DNA of 64,000 nt, from assembly GCF_015277675.1 (NCBI RefSeq), contig NZ_JADHEC010000014.1, positions 1-64,000 of the forward strand, written 5' to 3'. The stretch is from Flavobacterium soyangense. GTDB taxonomy: Bacteria > Bacteroidota > Bacteroidia > Flavobacteriales > Flavobacteriaceae. Position numbers and translations under genes: made by a program. Positions 36,057 through 44,699 of this stretch are shown piece by piece (the stretch's first letter is position 1; every line of letters begins with the position of its first letter). The notes under the pieces are model-generated. The model saw nothing but the letters and a program-made list of their open reading frames with translations. It did no database searches and was not told where the DNA came from.

Positions 36057-37157
36057 ATGAAAAACTTCATCGCACAATTCTCTAGACTTTTCGTCGGTAT
36101 TTTATTCATTATTTCGGGATTGATAAAATTAAATGATCCTTTAGGTTTTTCTTATAAATTAGAAGAATATTTTAGTGAGCCAGTTTTTAACATGCCGCTC
36201 TTTGTGCCTTATTCATTGGCTTTAGCATTGTTTTTAGTAATTTTAGAAGTAGTCTTAGGCGTTATGTTACTCATTGGTTACAAATCAAAATTAACGATTT
36301 GGAGTTTGTTGCTTTTAGTAGTTTTGTTCACATTTTTGACCTTTTACTCTGCTTATTTTGATGTGGTAAAAGACTGCGGATGTTTTGGCGATGCCTTACA
36401 TTTAACCCCTTGGCAATCTTTTTCGAAAGATTTGATATTATTATTTTTCATCCTTATTTTACTTTACAATCAAAAATACATAAAACCTTTATTTTCGAAT
36501 ACAATTCAAAATATTTTGGTTTTAATAAGCATCGCTTTGTGCGCATTTATGGGGTATTGGGTTTTAAATCATTTGCCTTTAAAAGATTTCAGACCTTATA
36601 AAGTGGGAACAAATCTCAAAACAGCAATGGAAATTCCTGATAACGCACCAAAAAGTGTAGTGGAAATGATTTTTATTTATAATGTTAATGGCGTTGAGAA
36701 GGAATTTACTGAAAAGGATTTGATGTCACTTCCGGCTGGAGCCAAGTTTGTTGACAGAAAAGACAAGGTTATCGTTCAAGGCTACCAACCTCCTATTCAC
36801 GATTTTAAATTGGAACTAGACGGAAACGATAACACACAATTGATTTTTTCAAAAGAAAAATCTCTGTTGATTGTAGCTTATGATTTAGAAAAAGCAAATA
36901 CAGAAGCTTTGCAAAAACTGAACAAATTGTACAAAGATGCTTCTGCAAAAGGATATTATGTAGCCATTGTTACGGGCTCCTCAACTGATGTAATTGCAGG
37001 AGTAAAAAAGAAATATGGATTTCCTTTTGATTTCCTTTTTTGTGATGCAACAGCTTTAAAAACTATAGAAAGAGCGAATCCTAGTTTCGTGGTTTTACAT
37101 TATGGAACTATAATGCAAAAATTACATTACAACGATATTGATGATTTGAATTTATAA
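36057..37157 (+). CDS. BT_3928 family membrane protein (DoxX/MauE-like N-terminus)
   Basis: 366 residues. The first ~170 form four transmembrane segments of the DoxX/MauE type ('FSRLFVGILFIISGLIKLND', 'KDCGCFGDALHLTPWQSF' with a Cys-Gly-Cys pair as in MauE). The C-terminal ~190 residues face outside the membrane and resemble a degenerate thioredoxin fold ('LLIVAYDLEKANTEALQKLN', 'FDFLFCDATALKTIERANPS'). The family is conserved in Bacteroidota; a role in redox or disulfide handling is plausible but unproven. It starts an apparent operon with the next small membrane protein. Confidence 0.88.
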   Translation: MKNFIAQFSRLFVGILFIISGLIKLNDPLGFSYKLEEYFSEPVFNMPLFVPYSLALALFLVILEVVLGVMLLIGYKSKLTIWSLLLLVVLFTFLTFYSAYFDVVKDCGCFGDALHLTPWQSFSKDLILLFFILILLYNQKYIKPLFSNTIQNILVLISIALCAFMGYWVLNHLPLKDFRPYKVGTNLKTAMEIPDNAPKSVVEMIFIYNVNGVEKEFTEKDLMSLPAGAKFVDRKDKVIVQGYQPPIHDFKLELDGNDNTQLIFSKEKSLLIVAYDLEKANTEALQKLNKLYKDASAKGYYVAIVTGSSTDVIAGVKKKYGFPFDFLFCDATALKTIERANPSFVVLHYGTIMQKLHYNDIDDLNL

Positions 37158-37172
37158 TTTACCGTTAGTATT

Positions 37173-37445
37173 ATGAGTAGCAGAAGAGAAAGAAAGAAAA
37201 AAAAATTAATACTTATTTTTATAAGTTGTATCGTGTTTGGAATAGGTTATTATTTTCTAAACGAAGTCTCTACTTGGTTTGAGGTGCCTTTAGGGGTTAC
37301 ATTTCACGTTATATTAGGTTGTTCTTTAATGGCAATTTCAGGCATTTATATTGGTTACACTATCAAACAACTTTATTTTACAAAGAGAAGAAAAAGAACC
37401 AAACGAATTTATTTAGATGAAAATTCAAATGATAAATCGGAATAA
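37173..37445 (+). CDS. Small two-helix membrane protein
   Basis: 90 residues. A very basic N-terminus ('SSRRERKKKKL'), two transmembrane segments (about 11-29 and 38-64) and a basic, then acidic tail ('RRKRTKRIYLDENSNDKSE'). No family is recognised. It lies 15 bp after the BT_3928 gene and is probably in the same operon. Confidence 0.75.
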   Translation: MSSRRERKKKKLILIFISCIVFGIGYYFLNEVSTWFEVPLGVTFHVILGCSLMAISGIYIGYTIKQLYFTKRRKRTKRIYLDENSNDKSE

Positions 37446-37553
37446 AATCCTTTTTTTATTTCTTATTGTTGGAATAAACTATCATGATGTCAAAATATAA
37501 CTAATGTTTGAAATTTTGTTTTTTATTCTTCAAAAATTTTGCTATTTAAAATG

Positions 37554-37561
37554 TAATTTTG
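37554..37561 (+). promoter_or_regulatory. -7 element for the thioredoxin-like gene
   Basis: TAATTTTG, a perfect TAnnTTTG match, 23 nt before the ATG. It suggests that this gene and tpiA can be transcribed apart from the BT_3928 operon. Confidence 0.45.
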
Positions 37562-37584
37562 CCTAAATTAAAATAAATAAATAA

Positions 37585-38082
37585 ATGAAAAAAATACTTG
37601 CCTTACTTTTTGCTTTTGCCAGCTTTTCTTGCACACATGCCCAAAAAAAATCATTTTCTAAAGAAGCATTATCTCAAACATTATTATCTAGTGATGGAAG
37701 TCAGGTTGCTTTTAAAAATATTCTAAAAAAATACAAAGGCAAAACCCTCGTTATCGAAGTTTGGGCTTCGTGGTGTGGGGATTGTGTCAAAGCAATGCCA
37801 AAAATAAAAGAGTTACAAGCCAATAATCCCGATGCTGCTTATTTATTTATTTCGATGGATAAAACGGTCGAAAATTGGAAAATTGGAATAGAAAAACACG
37901 AACTAAAAGGCGATCATTTTATGGCAAACGACCAAATGAAAGGTGTTTTTGGAAAAGCCATAGATTTAGACTGGATTCCAAGATATATTATCATTGACAA
38001 AACAGGGAAAATCGTTATATACAGAGCCATTGAAACCGATTTTGAAAAAATAAATGCGGCTTTAAAAGATTTAAACAAATAG
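37585..38082 (+). CDS. TlpA-like thioredoxin-fold protein, exported
   Basis: 165 residues. Signal peptide 'LALLFAFASFSCTHAQ'; a Cys at position 16 gives a lipobox-like 'SFSC', so it could be a lipoprotein. A thioredoxin fold carries 'VIEVWASWCGDCVKAMPKIK' with the C-G-D-C redox pair and the cis-Pro region 'WIPRYIIIDKTG'. It probably reduces or isomerises disulfides in the periplasm. tpiA starts 39 bp downstream, and the BT_3928 protein upstream may be a redox partner. Confidence 0.9.
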   Translation: MKKILALLFAFASFSCTHAQKKSFSKEALSQTLLSSDGSQVAFKNILKKYKGKTLVIEVWASWCGDCVKAMPKIKELQANNPDAAYLFISMDKTVENWKIGIEKHELKGDHFMANDQMKGVFGKAIDLDWIPRYIIIDKTGKIVIYRAIETDFEKINAALKDLNK

Positions 38083-38121
38083 AAATTAGAAATAAAATAG
38101 AATTATAAAAACACAATTAAA

Positions 38122-38874
38122 ATGAGAAAGAAGATTGTAGCAGGAAACTGGAAAATGCACAAAAATGCAGAACAAACCGAAGATTTATTAAACGAATTAA
38201 TAGCACAAATCCCTACTGAAAGTGATGCACAAATAATAGTTGCTCCTACCTTTGTAAACTTAGCTTCGGCAGTAGATCATTTAGAATTTACCGCTATCAA
38301 TGTGGCAGCACAAAATATGCACCAAGCAGAAAGTGGTGCTTATACTGGCGAAATTTCAGCTGATATGCTAAAAAGCGTTGGTGTAAACACTGTAATCCTA
38401 GGACATTCAGAACGCAGAGCGATTTTTCACGAAACTGATGCGGTAATTGCTAGCAAAGTTGATACAGCATTGAAACATGATATGACAGTTATTTTTTGCT
38501 TTGGGGAAGAATTGAAAGATCGTCAATCTACAACTCATTTTAATATTGTTGAAAATCAATTAAGAGATGGTTTATTCCATATAGAAGCAAAAGACTGGGA
38601 AAAAATTGTTTTGGCTTATGAGCCAGTTTGGGCAATTGGAACCGGAGAAACTGCGAGTCCTGAACAAGCACAGGAAATGCACGAATTCATTAGGGAAACC
38701 GTTCGCAAAGCCTTTGGAAGCGATATCGCCGAAGATGTTTCAATTCTTTATGGAGGAAGCGTAAAACCTGATAATGCAAAAGAAATCTTCTCTAAACCAG
38801 ATGTTGACGGAGGTCTTATTGGTGGAGCTGCACTTAATGCCAAAGATTTTGTGGCAATAGTAAATGCCATTTAA
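38122..38874 (+). CDS. tpiA: Triosephosphate isomerase
   Basis: 250 residues, standard length. It interconverts dihydroxyacetone phosphate and glyceraldehyde 3-phosphate in the cytoplasm. 'VAGNWKMHKN' holds the catalytic Lys, 'VILGHSERRAIF' the His, 'LAYEPVWAIGTGETASPEQA' the Glu and the mobile loop 6, and 'LYGGSVKPDNA' the phosphate-binding end. A terminator follows. Confidence 0.98.
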   Translation: MRKKIVAGNWKMHKNAEQTEDLLNELIAQIPTESDAQIIVAPTFVNLASAVDHLEFTAINVAAQNMHQAESGAYTGEISADMLKSVGVNTVILGHSERRAIFHETDAVIASKVDTALKHDMTVIFCFGEELKDRQSTTHFNIVENQLRDGLFHIEAKDWEKIVLAYEPVWAIGTGETASPEQAQEMHEFIRETVRKAFGSDIAEDVSILYGGSVKPDNAKEIFSKPDVDGGLIGGAALNAKDFVAIVNAI

Positions 38875-38900
38875 GAATTTAGATTAAACTTTATAAATTC

Positions 38901-38936
38901 AATCCCCAATTATGAAAATAGTTGGGGATTTTTTGT
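38901..38936 (+). terminator. Terminator after tpiA
   Basis: AATCCCCAA and TTGGGGATT form a 9-bp stem, followed by six T. Confidence 0.85.
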
Positions 38937-39209
38937 GTTTAAAAATTATCTCTTTCCAAATACTAAAAACAAAATTGCAGTAAATTTTCATCAAAATATG
39001 GTTATATAAAATATCAGAATTCAAGATAATAAAAAATCATAAAATATTGTTAAACAACGATTTAATGATTGTAAATAACCAAAAAAAACACCTTTTCCTT
39101 TCGGTAATAAGTAATAATTTCTTAAATTTACTGTATCGGCTTGAACAAGCAGAAACACCTACTACTCTCTTTCTTTAGGCCATTCAAAATATTTTAAAGT
39201 ATAAGAGAT
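38937..39209. other. AT-rich leader region upstream of ppsA
   Basis: No open frame of note. TAAATTTA near 39124 is a 7/8 match to the -7 element but lacks a well-placed TTG. No other perfect promoter is seen, so how the long downstream block is transcribed is not clear from the sequence. Confidence 0.4.
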
Positions 39210-41666
39210 ATGGCAACCTCAAAACACATTCTTTTTTTTAATCAAATTAGTATCACAGATATTGGCAAAGTGGGTGGTAAAAATGCTTCGCTTGGCGAAA
39301 TGTACTGCCAGTTAAACCCAATAGGCATAAACATTCCCAATGGTTTTGCAGTCACTGCAGATGGCTATCGACTATTTCGAAAAGCCAATAATTTAGAAAA
39401 AAAATTAAAAGATTTGTTGTTTTCGTTGGATAGAAATGAATATTCCAATCTTTCTATCATTGGCAAAAAAACCAGAAATCTCATTCTGACCGCAACTATT
39501 CCCGAAGAAGTCAGCAATGAAATTCGAACAGCTTATAAAGAACTTTCCAAAATATTCGGTTCTGATAATCTGGGTGTTGCCGTTCGCAGCAGTGCCACTT
39601 CCGAAGATTTGCCATCGGCAAGTTTTGCGGGAAGAATGGAGTCTTTCCTAAATATAAGTGGAGAAAAACAATTGCTCGAAGCAGTCCTTCGCTGCTATGC
39701 TTCCTTGTTTACAGATCGCGCCATCAAATACCGCCACGATATGGGATTTACAAATATGGATATCGCCATTTCTGTGGGTGTTCAACAAATGGTCCGAAGC
39801 GACAAAGCTTCTTCTGGTGTGGCCTTCACCATTGATCCTGATACTGGGTTTAAAAATGTAATAGTCATCAACGGAACTTTTGGATTGGGTGAAAATATTG
39901 TCCAAGGAAGAATCACTCCCGACGAATGGATGGTTTTCAAACCCACCCTTTTCAACAAAAAACTAAACCCAATCTTGAAAAGCCGTTGTGGTAAAAAAGA
40001 ATTCACAATGATTTATTCTGAAAATTCAAAAGTAGCATCAGCTGAAAAAACCATTGTAAACATTGATACGCCATTGGCAGAACAAAATAAATTTTCTCTA
40101 ACAAATGAAGAAGTAATTCAGATAGCGCAATGGTGCCAAAAAATTGAAAATCATTATAAAAAATCAATGGATATCGAATGGGCAAAAGACGGTTTAAACA
40201 ACCAACTCTACATTGTTCAGGCTCGACCGGAAACCATTCACGGAAAAGAACGCAAACAAACCGTTGAAATCTATTCCCTAAAAGAAAAAACCCGCCTGCC
40301 GGACGGGCAGGGCAAAATACTGACAAGCGGTATTGCTCTTGGCAATAAAATTACCTCTGGAAAAGCGCGCATTTTAAATAATCCTCAAGAAGGAAATCTA
40401 TTGCAGCAAGGAGAAATTCTGATAACAGATGTCACAAATCCCGATTGGGATCCCATTCTAAAAAAAGCGGGAGCCATCATCACTAATAAAGGTGGAAGAA
40501 CCAGCCATTCGGCAATTGTGGCGCGTGAACTCGGAACTGTCGCCGTGGTTGGATGTGGAAATGCAACTTCCATAATAAAAAACGGACAGGAAATCACAGT
40601 TTCCTGCGCCGAAGGCAAAGATGGAAATGTATACGACGGACTTTTGAAATGGGAAATAAAAGAACAGGATTTCAGTCAACTGACTTTGCCAAAAACTGCC
40701 CCAATGTTTATCCTAGCTGACCCCGAAAGAGCTTTTGATTTAAGCTTTTATCCAAATAAAGGCGTGGGATTAATGCGAATGGAATTTGCTGTTTCCAACA
40801 CAATCAAAATTCATCCGAATGCTTTGTGTGAACCCGAAAAAGTAACTGATGAATCAACGATTTTGGCAATCCAGGAATTGACCAAAGGCTATGAAAACGG
40901 TAAAAATTATTTCGTTGACAAACTTGCCGAAGCAGTTTCTACAGTAGCAGCAGCCTTTTATCCAAAGGATGTGATTGTGCGAATGAGCGATTTCAAGAGC
41001 AATGAATATGCCAATCTCATTGGAGGAAAATACTTCGAACCCAAAGAAGAAAACCCTATGATCGGCTTCCGTGGTGCTTCGCGTTATTACAGTGATTTTT
41101 ATCGAAAGGGTTTTGCGTTGGAATGTGAAGCAATGAAAAAAGTGCGAAACGAAATGGGATTGCATAACGTGAAACTGATGATTCCTTTTTGTAGAACCGT
41201 CGAGGAAGGACAAAAAGTTATTGAAGAAATGTCCATCAATGGATTAGTGCAAGGCGAAAACTTGCCTGACCGGCAGACAGGCGAGTTGGAAATTTACGTA
41301 ATGGTAGAAATCCCAAGCAATGTCTTGTTAGCAGATGAATTTGCCCAACTTTTCAATGGTTTTTCCATTGGTTCTAATGATCTAACTCAACTCACTCTTG
41401 GTTTAGACCGGGATTCTTCTTTGGTCAGTTTTTTATTCAGCGAGCAAAATCCGGCGGTCAAAGCTTTAATCCGGGAAACCATTCACGCTGCCAAACGCAA
41501 TAATATAAAAGTGGGATTATGTGGCCAAGCACCAAGCGATATTCCTGAGTTTGCACAATTCTTGGTTGAAGAAGGAATCGATAGCATTTCATTTAATCCT
41601 GATGCTTTGATAAAAGGAATTGAAAATATTTTGCTTGCCGAAAAGAAAAATACAGTTCGAATATAA
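39210..41666 (+). CDS. ppsA: Phosphoenolpyruvate synthase
   Basis: 818 residues. It makes PEP from pyruvate and ATP with release of AMP and phosphate. The N-terminal ATP-grasp domain shows 'KVGGKNASLGEM', 'AVRSSATSEDLPSASFAG' and 'ARPETIH'. The swivelling phosphohistidine domain has 'GGRTSHSAIVAREL' (His near residue 433), and the C-terminal TIM barrel has 'MIGFRGASRYY', 'FSIGSNDLTQLTLGLDRDSS' and the catalytic Cys in 'GLCGQAPSD'. Two short GC-rich palindromes are inserted in frame (bases 40292-40313 and 41259-41287), adding about seven residues each at loop positions. It heads a long same-strand gene block. Confidence 0.97.
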   Translation: MATSKHILFFNQISITDIGKVGGKNASLGEMYCQLNPIGINIPNGFAVTADGYRLFRKANNLEKKLKDLLFSLDRNEYSNLSIIGKKTRNLILTATIPEEVSNEIRTAYKELSKIFGSDNLGVAVRSSATSEDLPSASFAGRMESFLNISGEKQLLEAVLRCYASLFTDRAIKYRHDMGFTNMDIAISVGVQQMVRSDKASSGVAFTIDPDTGFKNVIVINGTFGLGENIVQGRITPDEWMVFKPTLFNKKLNPILKSRCGKKEFTMIYSENSKVASAEKTIVNIDTPLAEQNKFSLTNEEVIQIAQWCQKIENHYKKSMDIEWAKDGLNNQLYIVQARPETIHGKERKQTVEIYSLKEKTRLPDGQGKILTSGIALGNKITSGKARILNNPQEGNLLQQGEILITDVTNPDWDPILKKAGAIITNKGGRTSHSAIVARELGTVAVVGCGNATSIIKNGQEITVSCAEGKDGNVYDGLLKWEIKEQDFSQLTLPKTAPMFILADPERAFDLSFYPNKGVGLMRMEFAVSNTIKIHPNALCEPEKVTDESTILAIQELTKGYENGKNYFVDKLAEAVSTVAAAFYPKDVIVRMSDFKSNEYANLIGGKYFEPKEENPMIGFRGASRYYSDFYRKGFALECEAMKKVRNEMGLHNVKLMIPFCRTVEEGQKVIEEMSINGLVQGENLPDRQTGELEIYVMVEIPSNVLLADEFAQLFNGFSIGSNDLTQLTLGLDRDSSLVSFLFSEQNPAVKALIRETIHAAKRNNIKVGLCGQAPSDIPEFAQFLVEEGIDSISFNPDALIKGIENILLAEKKNTVRI
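40292..40313 (+). repeat. GC-rich palindrome inside ppsA (copy 1)
   Basis: CCTGCC and GGCAGG flank GGACG (40295-40311). It encodes part of 'TRLPDGQG', a segment missing from E. coli PpsA at this place as I recall that sequence. Base composition is far above the surrounding gene. Confidence 0.75.
41259..41287 (+). repeat. GC-rich palindrome inside ppsA (copy 2)
   Basis: AACTTGCCTG (41259-41268) pairs with CAGGCGAGTT (41278-41287), one G-T pair, loop ACCGGCAGA. It encodes 'NLPDRQTGE', again without counterpart in E. coli PpsA as recalled. The core GCCTG...CAGG is shared with copy 1. Confidence 0.75.
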
Positions 41667-41683
41667 TTTAAAACGACACCATT

Positions 41684-42439
41684 ATGGAAACAACATTCAA
41701 AAATAAAGTAGCATTGGTAACAGGGGGTTCATTCGGAATTGGTAGAGCCACAGCCATAGCTTTCGCAAGAAAAGGCACTAAAGTTGTCATTGCCGATTGG
41801 ATAGAAAATCAGGAAACGATGGATTTAATCAAAAATTTGGGTGGCGAAGCCATTTTTGTAAAATGCGATGTTTCGAAAGACAATGATGTAAGGGATTTGA
41901 TCGAGAAAACTATTAGCACGTTTGGACATTTAGATTATGCATTCAACAATGCCGGTATCGAAGGAATAATGGCCTCCACTGAGGATTGTACGGAAGAAAA
42001 CTGGGACAAAACCATTGGTGTCAACCTGAAGGGAATTTGGCTTTGCATGAAATACGAAATTCCGGAAATGCTAAAAAGAGGTAAAGGAGCTATCGTTAAC
42101 TGTGCCTCTGTCGCTGGACTGGTGGGTTTTCAAGGATTGCCGGCTTATGTCGCATCAAAACACGGTGTAATAGGTCTTACAAAAACAGCCGCATTAGAAT
42201 ATGCTAAACTCGGAATCCGAGTAAATGTAGTTTGTCCCGGCGTTATTCAAACCCCTATGATTGATAGACTTACCGGAAAGAAAAAAGAAACCATAGAACA
42301 GTTTACAAACTTGGAACCTATAGGACGTTTTGGATATCCTGAAGAAATTGCAACCGCAGTTATTTGGTTATGCTCGGATGAAGCCTCTTTCGTAACCGGA
42401 TTGGCAATGCCCGTGGACGGTGGTTTTGTGGCGCAATAA
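41684..42439 (+). CDS. SDR family oxidoreductase
   Basis: 251 residues, classical short-chain dehydrogenase. 'ALVTGGSFGIGRATAIAFAR' is the TGxxxGIG cofactor loop, 'AFNNAGIEG' the NNAG motif, 'IVNCASVAG' the catalytic Ser, 'YVASKHGV' the YxxxK pair and 'VVCPGVIQTPM' the PG motif. The acidic residue after strand 2 ('VVIADWIE') suggests NAD preference. The substrate is unknown; relatives are labelled glucose 1-dehydrogenase or 3-oxoacyl reductase. It is 17 bp after ppsA and 33 bp before the OsmC gene. Confidence 0.92.
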   Translation: METTFKNKVALVTGGSFGIGRATAIAFARKGTKVVIADWIENQETMDLIKNLGGEAIFVKCDVSKDNDVRDLIEKTISTFGHLDYAFNNAGIEGIMASTEDCTEENWDKTIGVNLKGIWLCMKYEIPEMLKRGKGAIVNCASVAGLVGFQGLPAYVASKHGVIGLTKTAALEYAKLGIRVNVVCPGVIQTPMIDRLTGKKKETIEQFTNLEPIGRFGYPEEIATAVIWLCSDEASFVTGLAMPVDGGFVAQ

Positions 42440-42472
42440 TTTTAAAATAGTATTCACTTAAAATCATACAAA

Positions 42473-42913
42473 ATGTATACCTACGAAGTAAATCTAAAGT
42501 GGACAGTCAATAGAAAAGGAGTCTTAAGTTCTCCTCTTTTACCACAACAAATCGAAGTAGCAACACCTCCTGATTTTCCCAAAGGAATGGAAGGAGTTTG
42601 GACACCGGAACACTTATTAGTGGCATCGGTAAATGGCTGCTTAATGACAACATTTCTGGCTATTGCCGAAAATTCGAAACTGGAATTCATCAGTTATGAA
42701 AGTGATGCTGTTTGCAATATCGCCATAATCGAAGGCAAACACGCCATCACCGAAATTATTTTGAAACCCAAAGTCACTATCCCTCATACGCAAAAGCAAG
42801 ACAGGGCAATTCATATTCTTGAAATGAGCAAAAGAACTTGCTTAATTTCCAATGCGATTAAAGCTACTATCCTATTAGAACCTGAAATTATTGTGGAAAA
42901 AGTATTGGTTTAA
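42473..42913 (+). CDS. OsmC family protein
   Basis: 146 residues. The OsmC/Ohr fold is recognised by 'TPEHLLVASVNGCLMTTFLA', which holds the first catalytic Cys, and 'MSKRTCLISNAIKA', which holds the second. The family reduces organic hydroperoxides. Unlike Ohr it begins with 'YEVNLKWTVNRKGVLSS', the pattern of the YhfA/OsmC-like subgroup. Position between the SDR gene and acsA fits a stress or maintenance operon. Confidence 0.9.
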   Translation: MYTYEVNLKWTVNRKGVLSSPLLPQQIEVATPPDFPKGMEGVWTPEHLLVASVNGCLMTTFLAIAENSKLEFISYESDAVCNIAIIEGKHAITEIILKPKVTIPHTQKQDRAIHILEMSKRTCLISNAIKATILLEPEIIVEKVLV

Positions 42914-42924
42914 AAAGTAAAAAA

Positions 42925-44658
42925 ATGATTACAACCAAAAATAAAACGGAACACAATCTTTCGAATTATGACAAAGTTCGAGCCTCTTTCTCGTGGGAAA
43001 ATGTTACTCTAGAATTAAGCGGTTTGCCCGATCGAAAAGGATTGAATATCGCTCACGAAGCTGTTGATCGCCATGCAAAAAGTCATTCAAAAAATGTGGT
43101 GGCACTTCGTTTTATTCACAAAGACCGAAGTTTTAGCGATTTTACGTATTCTGATTTGCAGCAACAAAGTTCAAAATTTGCGAATGTTTTGCAAAAATTA
43201 GGCATCCAAAAAGGGGAACGAGTTTTCGCCTTAGCTGGAAGAATCCCAGAATTATATATTGCCGCCTTGGGAACTTTAAAAAGTACGGCTGTTTTTTGTC
43301 CATTATTTTCTGTTTTTGGCCCTGAGCCAATTCTCCAAAGATTGAAAAAGGGAGAAGTCACCGTTTTGCTAACTACTTCTTCCCTTTTTGAAAAGAAAGT
43401 AAAACAATTAATCGACCAACTTCCTTCGCTTCATTATGTCATTCTCAGCGATGCAGTTGAACATATTTCGGATAAAATTCTGTCTTATTCCAAACTTATG
43501 GAACAGGCCAATACCGAATTTATCATTCCAGAAACCAATCCGGAAGATTTAGCCTTACTGCATTTTACCAGCGGAACAACTGGAATGCCAAAGGGAGCTT
43601 TGCACGTTCACAATACAGTACTCACCCATTATATCACGGGCAAATATGTGCTCGATTTTCACGAAGGCGATGTTTTCTGGTGCACTGCAGATCCGGGTTG
43701 GGTAACGGGAACTTCTTATGGTATTATTGCGCCTTTGGTAAATGGTGTAACCAGCATTATCGACGAAGAAGAATTTGATGCCGTAAGATGGTATTCGCTT
43801 CTCGAAGAACACAAAGTCAATGTTTGGTATACCGCTCCTACCGCCATCAGAAGATTGATGCGAATGGATATCAAACCATTGGAAAATTACAATCTCGAAA
43901 ACCTCCGAATTATCCTGAGTGTGGGCGAACCACTTCATGCCGAAGCAGTGATTTGGGGAGAGAAAACTTTTGGTTTCCCAATTCTCGACAATTGGTGGCA
44001 AACCGAAACTGGCGGCATTATGATTGCCAATTATCCTTCGATGAAAGTAAAACCCGGTTCTATGGGAAAACCATTGCCTGGATTGGAGGTAGCAATTGCC
44101 GAGGTTAAAGACAACCAAATACAAATCCTTTCGGAACCCAACTTACAAGGACATTTGGTTTTAAAAAAAGGATTTCCATCTCTCTTCCGTGGCTATTTGC
44201 ACGAAGAAGAGCGGTACAATAAATGCTTTATTGGCGAATGGTATCTCAGCGGTGATTTGGCTAAAAAAGATGCCGATGGCTATTTCTGGTTTATCGGTCG
44301 TGCCGATGATATTATTAAAACTTCGGGACATATGGTGGGACCTTTTGAAGTAGAAAGCACGCTGATGCGGCACTCAATGGTTGCAGAAGCGGCGGTAATA
44401 GGAAAACCGGAACCCCTAATTGGCGAATTGGTAAAAGCTTTTGTGGTGTTGAAAAATGGAAGCATTCCAAACGAGGAAACCAAGATGAACATTATGGGTT
44501 TCGCTCGAAAAGAATTGGGACCGGCTGTCGCTCCCAAAGAAATTGAATTTGTCGAGAATATTCCCAAAACCCGAAGCGGCAAAATTTTGCGACGATTACT
44601 AAAAGCTAGAGAACTCGGATTGCCCGAAGGCGACATTTCGACCTTGGAACAAATATAA
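42925..44658 (+). CDS. acsA: Acetate--CoA ligase (acetyl-CoA synthetase, short AcsA type)
   Basis: 577 residues, close to Bacillus AcsA rather than the ~650-residue Acs. It activates acetate (or a similar short acid) with ATP and CoA. 'LLHFTSGTTGMPKGALHVH' is the P-loop-like A3 motif, 'DNWWQTETGG' the A5 motif, 'YLSGDLAKKDADGYFWFIGR' the A7-A8 hinge, and 'PKTRSGKILRRLL' carries the catalytic Lys that is often controlled by acetylation. No lysine acetyltransferase or deacetylase gene is adjacent. It sits with ppsA and a PDH operon, so the cluster controls the acetate/pyruvate/PEP node. Confidence 0.95.
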   Translation: MITTKNKTEHNLSNYDKVRASFSWENVTLELSGLPDRKGLNIAHEAVDRHAKSHSKNVVALRFIHKDRSFSDFTYSDLQQQSSKFANVLQKLGIQKGERVFALAGRIPELYIAALGTLKSTAVFCPLFSVFGPEPILQRLKKGEVTVLLTTSSLFEKKVKQLIDQLPSLHYVILSDAVEHISDKILSYSKLMEQANTEFIIPETNPEDLALLHFTSGTTGMPKGALHVHNTVLTHYITGKYVLDFHEGDVFWCTADPGWVTGTSYGIIAPLVNGVTSIIDEEEFDAVRWYSLLEEHKVNVWYTAPTAIRRLMRMDIKPLENYNLENLRIILSVGEPLHAEAVIWGEKTFGFPILDNWWQTETGGIMIANYPSMKVKPGSMGKPLPGLEVAIAEVKDNQIQILSEPNLQGHLVLKKGFPSLFRGYLHEEERYNKCFIGEWYLSGDLAKKDADGYFWFIGRADDIIKTSGHMVGPFEVESTLMRHSMVAEAAVIGKPEPLIGELVKAFVVLKNGSIPNEETKMNIMGFARKELGPAVAPKEIEFVENIPKTRSGKILRRLLKARELGLPEGDISTLEQI

Positions 44659-44699
44659 AAGACTGTAAAGGAAAAACTAATTTTTTAAAAATTTCAATT

